A DNA stretch of 64,000 nt from contig NZ_FYDL01000012.1 of NCBI RefSeq assembly GCF_900187505.1, positions 132,345-196,344 on the forward strand, written 5' to 3'. The position numbers and the translations under genes were made by a program. The DNA comes from Pseudomonas sp. Irchel s3h17 (GTDB lineage Bacteria; Pseudomonadota; Gammaproteobacteria; Pseudomonadales; Pseudomonadaceae). Under the pieces are notes generated by a model, which did no database searches, was not told where the DNA came from, and was given only the letters and a program-made list of their open reading frames with translations. Positions 8,669 through 16,200 of the stretch are shown here, in pieces (the stretch's first letter is position 1; the number at the start of each line of letters is the position of its first letter).

Positions 8669-9910
8669 TCAGGCCGCACGCGGTGTGAAGCCCTGCAGGT
8701 CGATGGAGGGGCGGCGCTGGCCGATCAGTTCACTGAGCAGCCGGGCACTGCCGCAGGCCAGGGTGAATCCCAGCGCGCCATGGCCGAGGTTGAGCCACAG
8801 ATTGCGATACGCCGTGGCGCCCAGCAACGGTACGCCACTGGGGGTGGCCGGGCGCATGCCGGCCCATTCGACAGCCGAGTCGTAAGCCCCGGCATCGGGA
8901 AAGGTGTCACGCGCTTGGCGCTTGATCAGGGCCAGTCGCTTGGGGTCCAGCGCCGGGTCGAAACCGACGATGTCGACCATTGCCGCCACCCGCAACTGCT
9001 CGCCGATACGGGCATAGACGATCTTGCGGTCGTAGTCGGTGATGCTCAGGTCCGGCGCACGGTGCTCGGCGCCGATCGGCACGGTCAGGCTATACCCCTT
9101 GAGCGGGTACAACGGCAGGTTCAAGCCGGGCAGCGCCAGATGCGGGCTGCGATGGCCGGCGGCGATCACCAACTGATCCACCGGCAACACCTCGCCGCCC
9201 AGTTCGATGGCGGTCACCGCGCCACTGGCATGGCGAATCCCGGTCACGGCCTGCCCCAGTCGAAACTCGCAGCGACCGGAAGCCTGCAAGCGCGCCGCCA
9301 ATTGCAGGCAAAAGCCGTGGCAATCGCCGACTTCTTCATCCGGGGTGTAAATCGCGCCCACAAACGGCGCATCGGCCAGGGCGGGGTCAAGGCGCGCGCA
9401 TTCGGCTTGCGACAGCACCTGCTGTTGTTGCGGATCGGCAAGGCTGCCACGGGCATGGTCAAAGCTTGCGGCCTGGCGAAAGGTCACCAGCTTGCCGTTG
9501 CGCCGCCAATTGAAACCGCCCAATGAATCCTCGTCGCGCCAGGTTTGCAGGGTGGACTGGCTCAACAGCGCCAGGCGCAACAGATGGGCAGCGTTGGCGC
9601 GGTTGACCGAGGAGCGGCAGGCCCCCAGGAAGGACGCCATCCAGCGCCATTGCGCCGGGTCGAAACGCGGGCGCAGCTTCAGCGGGGAGTCGCCACGCAG
9701 CATCCAGCCGATGGCCTGCAAGGGCACGCCGGCATCTGCCAGCGGTGCCACGTAGCGATAGGACAACTGGCCGCCGTTGGCGAAACTGGTTTCGCTGCCC
9801 AGTGACTCACGGGCCTCGACCAGAGTCACCGCAACGCCCTCGCGAACCAGCGCGTAAGCCGTTGCCAGGCCAATGACGCCGCCGCCGATGATGCACACTC
9901 GCTGAGCCAT
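8669..9910 (-). CDS. D-amino acid dehydrogenase (DadA-like FAD oxidoreductase)
   Basis: A 413-residue FAD-dependent oxidoreductase of the DAO family. The N-terminal dinucleotide fold is VCIIGGGVIGLATAYALVRE followed by the acidic end of the second strand (LVEARESLGSETSFANGGQ). The DadA-type SYRYVAPLADAG block and the C-terminal GMRPATPSGVPLLG and NLGHGALGFTLACG segments are present. It would oxidise D-amino acids to 2-oxo acids, feeding electrons to the respiratory chain at the inner membrane. It is first in a dehydrogenase-ridA-binding-protein unit and is divergent from a LysR gene 107 bp away, the probable regulator. It is a paralogue type, not necessarily the main alanine-catabolic dadA. 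Confidence 0.88.
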   Translation of the reverse strand: MAQRVCIIGGGVIGLATAYALVREGVAVTLVEARESLGSETSFANGGQLSYRYVAPLADAGVPLQAIGWMLRGDSPLKLRPRFDPAQWRWMASFLGACRSSVNRANAAHLLRLALLSQSTLQTWRDEDSLGGFNWRRNGKLVTFRQAASFDHARGSLADPQQQQVLSQAECARLDPALADAPFVGAIYTPDEEVGDCHGFCLQLAARLQASGRCEFRLGQAVTGIRHASGAVTAIELGGEVLPVDQLVIAAGHRSPHLALPGLNLPLYPLKGYSLTVPIGAEHRAPDLSITDYDRKIVYARIGEQLRVAAMVDIVGFDPALDPKRLALIKRQARDTFPDAGAYDSAVEWAGMRPATPSGVPLLGATAYRNLWLNLGHGALGFTLACGSARLLSELIGQRRPSIDLQGFTPRAA

Positions 9911-10017
9911 GTCAGTCCTTACGCGTTATTCAGACGAGCCCGAGGTTAGAGCCAGGTGACAGGCGTCGAACAATGAATAAAGATGCCAGTCCCATAAACA
10001 AAGGTTATGGACGTGTC

Positions 10018-10950
10018 ATGCGCCTTCGCCACATCGAGATTTTCCAGGCCATCCGCCAGACCGGCTCGGTCAGCGGTGCCGCGCAATTGCTGCACGTCTC
10101 CCAGCCCGCGGTGACCAAGGTCCTGCAACACGCCGAGCAGCAGCTGGGGTTCCCGCTGTTTCTACGGGTGCGCGGCAAGTTACAGGCGACCCCCGAAGCC
10201 CTGGAACTGGAGCGCGAGGTCGACAAGGTCACGGAAAGCCTGCAAGGGGTGCGGCGCCTGGCCCAGAGCCTGCGCCGCGAGCCAGGCCACAGCCTGCGGA
10301 TCGGCGCGACACCGGCGCTGGCCCTGTCGCTGCTGCCGCCGGCGATCCATGCCTGGACCCGGCGCTACCCGGACATCGTCTGCGAGTTGGCCAGCGCCCA
10401 CAGTCGCGAACTGGTGCAGAACCTGCTGATGCGCGAAATCGATGTCGCCCTGACCCTGCAACTGCCCGACCACCCGGGGCTCAAGGCCCAGGCGCTGGCC
10501 TGCGGGGTGCTGGTGGCGTTGGCGCCGGCCGGTTACTGGCCGAGCGAGGATGAGGGCAAGCCGCTGCCGCTGATGGCCTTGGCCGATGCACCGTTGATCG
10601 GGCTGTCGAGCGCCGACCCGTTGTCCGCACGGCTCGACAGTTACCTGAAAGCCGTCGAACCGCCCCCGCGCATCAGCATCGCCGTGCAGACTTACTCACT
10701 GGCCAGGGCCATGGTCGAATCCGGTGCCGGGCTGGCCGTGATCGACCCATTCACCGCGCTGGGTGCTGCGCCGAGTACAACCACCATCCGCCCGTTGGCA
10801 CCACCGCTGCCGATCACCTTGTATGCCGTGACCCGCGCCGATGAGCCACCGCCCCATACCCTCAGCGATTTGCTGACGATCTTCAGCCAGCGCGCGCAGG
10901 AACAGTTGAATCGCCTGGCCGGGCACTCAACTCCAAGTCAGATCACGTAA
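10018..10950 (+). CDS. LysR-family transcriptional regulator
   Basis: A 310-residue LysR-type regulator. The N-terminal winged helix-turn-helix reads MRLRHIEIFQAIRQTGSVSG and AAQLLHVSQPAVTKVLQHAE, and the remainder is the periplasmic-binding-like effector domain. I chose the ATG at 10018, which matches the usual LysR start; an earlier ATG at 9973 is in frame and cannot be excluded. It is divergent from the D-amino-acid dehydrogenase gene, the classic arrangement for a LysR regulator and its target. Its last 13 bases overlap the end of the convergent TrhA gene. The effector is unknown; a D-amino acid is a reasonable guess. Confidence 0.9.
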   Translation: MRLRHIEIFQAIRQTGSVSGAAQLLHVSQPAVTKVLQHAEQQLGFPLFLRVRGKLQATPEALELEREVDKVTESLQGVRRLAQSLRREPGHSLRIGATPALALSLLPPAIHAWTRRYPDIVCELASAHSRELVQNLLMREIDVALTLQLPDHPGLKAQALACGVLVALAPAGYWPSEDEGKPLPLMALADAPLIGLSSADPLSARLDSYLKAVEPPPRISIAVQTYSLARAMVESGAGLAVIDPFTALGAAPSTTTIRPLAPPLPITLYAVTRADEPPPHTLSDLLTIFSQRAQEQLNRLAGHSTPSQIT

Positions 10951-11555
10951 AACAGAATCGCCACGAAATGCAGCACGCTGCCGGCGATGACAAACAGGTG
11001 CCAGATGCCGTGGGCATGGCGCAGCCGGCTGTCGAGGGCAAAGAAGATAATGCCCACCGTATAAAACACCCCGCCCGCCGCCAGCCAGGCGAAGCCGGCG
11101 GTACCTAGTGCCGCCAGCAACGGCTTGATCGCCACCAGCACGATCCAGCCCATCACGGCGTAGATCACGATCGACAGGATCCGCGCCTCGGAACGTGGCT
11201 TGATCTCTTGCAGCATGCCGATCACCGCCAACCCCCAGACGATCCCGAACAACGTCCAGCCCCAGGGCCCGCGCAGGGTCACCAGGCAGAATGGCGTGTA
11301 ACTGCCGGCAATCAGCAGGTAGATCGACAGGTGATCAACCTTCTGCATGATCCGCTTCGCCCGCCCGCGCACGCTGTGATAGACCGTCGAAACGCTGTAC
11401 AGCACAAGCAGGGTCACCCCGTAGATCGTCACGCTGACAATCTTCCAGGGGCTGCCGTCGACACTGGCAATCACCAGCAGCCAGACCGCCCCGATAAACG
11501 CCGCAACCGCCCCGAACAAATGGCTCCAGGCGTTGAATCTTTCCCCGTGGTACAT
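10938..11555 (-). CDS. TrhA / hemolysin III family membrane protein (PAQR superfamily)
   Basis: A 205-residue polytopic inner-membrane protein with about seven transmembrane helices. Diagnostic PAQR/hemolysin III residues are present: NAWSHLFGA in helix 1, STVYHSV after helix 2, KVDHLSIYLLIAGSYTPF, and the closing HGIWHLFVIAGSVLHFVAIL. The conserved His and Ser residues probably form a metal-binding site as in other members. Bacterial homologues (TrhA, YqfA) affect membrane energetics and fluidity; haemolysis is not established for this type. It is monocistronic and its 3' end overlaps the LysR gene. Confidence 0.9.
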   Translation of the reverse strand: MYHGERFNAWSHLFGAVAAFIGAVWLLVIASVDGSPWKIVSVTIYGVTLLVLYSVSTVYHSVRGRAKRIMQKVDHLSIYLLIAGSYTPFCLVTLRGPWGWTLFGIVWGLAVIGMLQEIKPRSEARILSIVIYAVMGWIVLVAIKPLLAALGTAGFAWLAAGGVFYTVGIIFFALDSRLRHAHGIWHLFVIAGSVLHFVAILFYVI

Positions 11556-11680
11556 GTGCCTCCCACCTCAAAGTCACAACGACGGCATGCAAGGCTAAAG
11601 GCTGACAACACTGAACGTGCACTGTTTCAAAATTACGCGCATGAAACAAACAGGTGCGCACCTATTCAGCTGGCGCAGAC

Positions 11681-12112
11681 TCATGTCGACCAGCCCGCAA
11701 GGGCTTTCTCGATACGGGTCAGCATTTCTTGCGTACTGCTCAGCAATTGCGCAAGCAGCGACTCATCGTCATCCATGTATCCCTCGTATTCCGCCAGATT
11801 TCTGCGTTCGTGGCACAAGGCAAATAATCGAACCTGAAGCTTGCTCAATCCAGCGGTATGAATCAGGCACTGAAAGACAAGATAGCGCTTGTCCGAGCGA
11901 TAGCCATGCAAACGCAACGCAGTGAGCGCAATGGCATGGGCCGCGTTGTAGGCCAGGTCAAACCGGCTGGCAAATGAGAGTTGTGGACTACTCGCATCCC
12001 TCAAGCGATCTGTCGCGGAGCGCATTAACCCTTCACACTCCTTTCGGTCAGGTGGCTCGCTTTTCAGTGCGCCACTATGCAGCAGGTTTTCCAGACTCTC
12101 ATTGCTACCCAT
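11681..12112 (-). CDS. HEPN-like protein, probable partner of the upstream nucleotidyltransferase
   Basis: A 143-residue all-helical protein. The segment SRFDLAYNAAHAIALTALRL with HGYRSDKRYLVFQCLIH and then CHERRNLAEYEGYM resembles HEPN-domain proteins of the SAV_6107-like type that are encoded with minimal nucleotidyltransferases. The canonical RX4-6H RNase motif is not clear: the terminal motif reads RRNLAEY instead. Nuclease toxicity is therefore uncertain. I chose the ATG at 12112, preceded by GGAGG. It overlaps the end of the nucleotidyltransferase gene by 8 bases, which implies translational coupling. The pair interrupts otherwise conserved synteny. Confidence 0.65.
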   Translation of the reverse strand: MGSNESLENLLHSGALKSEPPDRKECEGLMRSATDRLRDASSPQLSFASRFDLAYNAAHAIALTALRLHGYRSDKRYLVFQCLIHTAGLSKLQVRLFALCHERRNLAEYEGYMDDDESLLAQLLSSTQEMLTRIEKALAGWST

Positions 12113-12713
12113 CCTTGGCCTCCAAAGGGTTTTCACCTATCAGGTTGATCTTTTCCTGTTGCGCTACCCGTTGTACGAAGCTGTTGCCCGATGCCAGTTT
12201 CCCGGCCCAGTCTTCAGGGGTGTAGAGCGTCGGATTGAGCGGACGGCCAAGTTGTTCCTCCATGGGCATCAGTCGCTCCATCACTTCACTGTAGTGCAGG
12301 CCTTCCCCGATCAGCATCAGGTCTATGTCACTGGATGCGTTTGCCTGATCCTTGGCAATGGATCCGTAGACGAATGCCCAAACCAATTGATCCGCGAATG
12401 GCGCCAAGACAAGCCGCAGCGGCTCGGCAATACCAAAGGTTTTTCGCACAATACCCAACAGTTCCTGATAGATCGGGCACTGCGGATTAGCCTGGTAATG
12501 GGTCTGATTACCCTGGCGGGTCATGCTCAACACCCCTACCGACTGCAAGCGCCCCAACTCTCGCATCAAGCTGCCTTTACCCACTTGGGCCCAACGAGCA
12601 ATTTCATTGGCATAAAAGCTTTGATTCGGCTTGCCATAGAGCAATCCCAGCACTTTTTGCTGAGTCACGGTAAATAGCGCATTACTGAGCGATAGCGTTT
12701 GCAAAGCAATCAC
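12105..12713 (-). CDS. HTH-nucleotidyltransferase (MNT) protein, possible antitoxin/regulator
   Basis: A 202-residue protein in two parts. The first 90 residues look like a winged helix-turn-helix: QQKVLGLLYGKPNQSFYANE, then LMRELGRLQSVGVLSMTRQG. The second part is a minimal nucleotidyltransferase with WAFVYGSIAKDQANASSDID, which is the GSX10DXD catalytic motif, followed by LMLIGEGLHYSEVM. Proteins of this kind AMPylate a HEPN partner in HepT/MntA-type toxin-antitoxin modules. No ATG is available at the 5' end, so GTG at 12713 or TTG at 12716 is used. The HEPN-like gene overlaps downstream, and a perfect palindrome lies 23 bp upstream. The HTH suggests self-regulation. Confidence 0.75.
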   Translation of the reverse strand: MIALQTLSLSNALFTVTQQKVLGLLYGKPNQSFYANEIARWAQVGKGSLMRELGRLQSVGVLSMTRQGNQTHYQANPQCPIYQELLGIVRKTFGIAEPLRLVLAPFADQLVWAFVYGSIAKDQANASSDIDLMLIGEGLHYSEVMERLMPMEEQLGRPLNPTLYTPEDWAGKLASGNSFVQRVAQQEKINLIGENPLEAKDG

Positions 12714-12735
12714 CAATGAGTCCCAAAAAGAGAAC

Positions 12736-12760
12736 GATAGGTCCCTTTTTGAGACCTATC
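12736..12760. promoter_or_regulatory. Palindrome upstream of the MNT gene, operator candidate
   Basis: GATAGGTC (12736-12743) and GACCTATC (12753-12760) form a perfect 8-bp inverted repeat with a 9-base spacer. A related GGGAC element lies at 12720-12730. The position just before the MNT start codon and the HTH domain of that protein suggest an autoregulatory operator. The hairpin also lies just beyond the end of chpC, so a role as a weak terminator for chpC is an alternative. Confidence 0.45.
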
Positions 12761-12773
12761 AAGCCAAGCCTGA

Positions 12774-13232
12774 TTAAACGGCCAACCCCGCCCCCACCAG
12801 CAGCTCTTCCAGCGCCAGCAGGTCCGGGATTTTCGCCACCTGGTCAGCGACTTGCACCGCCGCCTTTTCCAGGGTGCAGAGCGGCACGTCGACGTAGCTC
12901 AACTGGCTGTCGAGCTTGTACGAACGCGGGATGCCTTGAACCAGCAAGGCAATGAACTTGAGGTTCGGCCGGCCGCTCAGGGTGTTGAGGACGACGATGC
13001 GCGCGCGCTCGCCGATGACGGTTTTCTGGCCGCAGGCCGATTCGAAGCTCAGCAGCGGGATCTTGCGGTCGCGCCAGTTCACCTGCCCCAGGTACCAGGG
13101 CGGCGAGTCGAGGTCGAAGGCGCCGGGTTGGTAGTCGATCAGCTCGGCCACCGCGACGTTGGGCAGGATCAAGGTGCGATCGGCCAAGGGCAACAACAGC
13201 CCGATGAGGTGGCTGGAGCGGTGTTCAAGCAT
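12774..13232 (-). CDS. chpC: CheW-domain protein ChpC
   Basis: A 152-residue CheW-like adaptor of the Chp chemosensory system, which links chemoreceptors to the ChpA kinase. The CheW fold is visible in LLPLADRTLILPNVAVAELI, WYLGQVNWRDRKIPLLSFE and ERARIVVLNTLSGRP. The start at 13232 is preceded by GGAG, and the first bases overlap the end of chpA by 8, so translation is coupled. In P. aeruginosa chpB, a CheB-type methylesterase, lies between chpA and chpC; here it is absent. Confidence 0.92.
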   Translation of the reverse strand: MLEHRSSHLIGLLLPLADRTLILPNVAVAELIDYQPGAFDLDSPPWYLGQVNWRDRKIPLLSFESACGQKTVIGERARIVVLNTLSGRPNLKFIALLVQGIPRSYKLDSQLSYVDVPLCTLEKAAVQVADQVAKIPDLLALEELLVGAGLAV

Positions 13233-16200
13233 GGGTTTTGCTCCACAAGGCGATGCTTTCGAGCAACACCGATTCCTGGTACGGCTTGCCGAGGTAATCA
13301 TTGACGCCGATGGCCATCGCCCGGTCGCGGTGCTTCTGACCGGTGCGAGAAGTGATCATGATGATCGGCAGGTGCTGCAAGCGCGGGTCGTTGCGCACTT
13401 GCGTGGCCACTTCGAAGCCGTCCATGCGCGGCATTTCGATGTCCAGCAGCATCAGGTCGGGCATGTGTTCCTCCAGCACCAGCATGGCGTCCACCCCGTC
13501 CTTGGCGGTCAGTACGTTCATGCCGTGGCGCTCCAGCAAGCGGCTCGTGACCTTGCGCACGGTGACCGAGTCATCGACCACCAGCACCAGCATCGAACGC
13601 TGGGGCTCTGTCTCAGCGCTGGATGACGGCCGCCGTTGCTGCGCCGGTACGTGCGCCTGCATCGCCCGCAGCGGTGCCAACAGGTCAAGAATCAGCACCA
13701 CCCGGCCGTCGCCGAGAATGGTCGCGCCGGACAAGCCCTGCACCGCGGCAAACTGCGGGCCGAGACTCTTGACCACAATCTCCCGGGTCCCCGCTGTCGC
13801 GTCGACCTGCACCGCGATGTGCCGCTCGTTGCACTGCACCAGCAGCACCGGCAACGGCAGGCTCTGGCCCAGGAGTTTCGGGCGGACACTGGTTTTCAGC
13901 AATTCGCCCAGATAACACAGCTCGTAACGCTGCCCCGCGTACTCATACTGCGGTGGATCAAGCTGGTAGTAAGCATCCAATTCGTTGGGCAGCACGCGCA
14001 CGATGCCTTCGATGGTGTTCAACGGGATGGCGTACTGATCCTCGGCACACTGCACCATCAAGGCCCGGTTGACCGAGACCGTGAACGGCAGGCGAATGCG
14101 AAAATGCACACCCTTGCCAGCGGTCGAGTCGATGCTCATCGAACCACCCAGCTGCCGCACCTCCTCGTGAACCACGTCCATGCCGACGCCACGTCCGGAG
14201 ATCTGGGTGATTTTCTCGGCCGTGGAAAACCCGGGCTGCAGAATGAACTGCAACACATCACGGTCGCTGATGTCGCTCTCGGGGGCGAGCAGGCCCCGCT
14301 TGATCGCCTTGCGTCGGACGGCGTCCAGCGGCACGCCGGCGCCGTCGTCACGGATATCGAAAATGATGTCCCCGCCCTCACGGGACAGGTCCAGGGTAAT
14401 CAGGCCTTTTTCGGGCTTGCCGGCGGCGCGGCGCACCTCGGCGGACTCCAGGCCATGGTCGACGGCGTTGCGCAGCATGTGCTCCAGCGGTGCGGCCATG
14501 CGCTCCAGGACATTGCGGTCCATCTCGCCCTCGGCATTGCCGACGACGAACTCGACGTCCTTGCCCAACTCGCTGGAGACCTGCCGCACGATGCGCTTGA
14601 GGCGTGGCAGCATGCGCTCGAACGGCACCATGCGCGTGCGCATCAGGCCTTCCTGCAGCTCGGTGTTGATCCGCCCCTGCTGCTGCAGCAGGTTCTCGGC
14701 GTCCTGGTTGCGCCGCTCGAGGGTTTCCTTGAGGTCGAGCAAATCGGAGGCGGACTCGAACAACGCCCGCGACAGTTGCTGCAACTGCGAGTGGCGGTCC
14801 ATTTCCAGCGGATCGAACTCTTCGTAGCCCAGCCGCTCGGCCTCGACCTGCTGCCGACTGAGAATCCGCCCCTGGGTTTCGGTATCCAGGCGTCGCAGTT
14901 GATCGCGCATGCGCTCGAGGGTGGTTTCAATCTCGCCCAAGGTCACTCGGGCATCGTTGACTTGCTGTTCGATACGCCCGCGAAAGATCGAGGTCTCCCC
15001 GGCCAGGTTCACCAGGTCGTCGAGCAGCTCGGCGGACACCTTGACCATGTCGGCGCCGGTCTCCGGTTGCGGCATAGGCGGCTCGGGCTTACTCACCGGC
15101 ACCGCCTCGCCCCCCTTCGCCGAGTGCTCGCCCGCGATCGGGTGACTGAAGCCCTTGATGGCCTCGATCAGGCTATCGGCCGGCTGCACCGGCTGACCGG
15201 CACGGGTGGCGTCGAGCATCTGTGCCAGTCGATCATGACTGCGTTGCAGCAACCCGAACAGCTCGGGAGTGGCCTGCAGCAGGCCGGTCGACAGGCCTTC
15301 GTATAAAAATTCGAGCTCATGGGCCAGGTCGCCAATCGGGGCGATTTCGACCATCCGCGCACCGCCCTTGAGGGTGTGCAGGTCGCGCAGAAGGGTTTCC
15401 ATTTCCTGACGGTTTTGCGGGTCCGCCTGCCAACGTGTCAGCGCCGCACCGGAACTGTCGATGATGTCGAACCCTTCCTCGAGGAAGATTTCCAGCAATT
15501 CCGGATCGTGATTCGCCGCGTCCTGTGCGAGCGCAGGCTCGTCCGGTTCGGCGGGGCCAACGCTGTGTTGGCGCCACTGCTCGATGGCCTTGATCAGCGC
15601 CGTGCAATCACCCAATGGCTGCTGCTCGTGCAGTTGCTCCAGCAGTTGTTCCAGGCGGTCGTGGCTGCGCTGCAACAACAGCGCCAGCTCGGCGCTGTAG
15701 CTGAAACGCCGATCCACCAGCCCCTCATACAGGCTTTCCAGCTCATGGGCCAGGTCACCGACCGGCCCGACCTCGGCCATCCGCGCCCCACCCTTGAGGG
15801 TATGCAAGTCGCGTTGCAACGACGACAAGGGCGCGCCGTTCTCCGGGTCAGTCAGCCAGCGCTGCAAGGCTTGCCCGGCACTGTCCAGAATGTCCACGGC
15901 CTCTTCGAGGAAGATCGACACCATTTCATCGTCGGTGTCGAGCGCCGCGGTCGGGTCCTGCTGCAGCCCGGACGTGGCGCTACCCAGCTCGGTGATGCTC
16001 AGGGTGCGGCCACCCTCGCTACGGATCAGGCCCAGGGAGGAAGGATCAAGGCCTTCATCGAGCAAATCACGCAGGGCGCGCACCCGCGCCGGCTGATGAG
16101 TGACTTCTTGGCCGGCGGCCAGTTCGTCGAGCATGTTGATCAAGGCTTCGTGGGCACTTTGCGCCTCGAAGAAAAACCGCTCGCTGACGGCCAGGCTGCT

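Noticed and set aside
11623..11648. TGTTTCA/TGAAACA inverted repeat between the HEPN-like and TrhA genes
   Set aside because: Only 7 bp with a 12-base spacer and no T run; too weak to call as operator or terminator.
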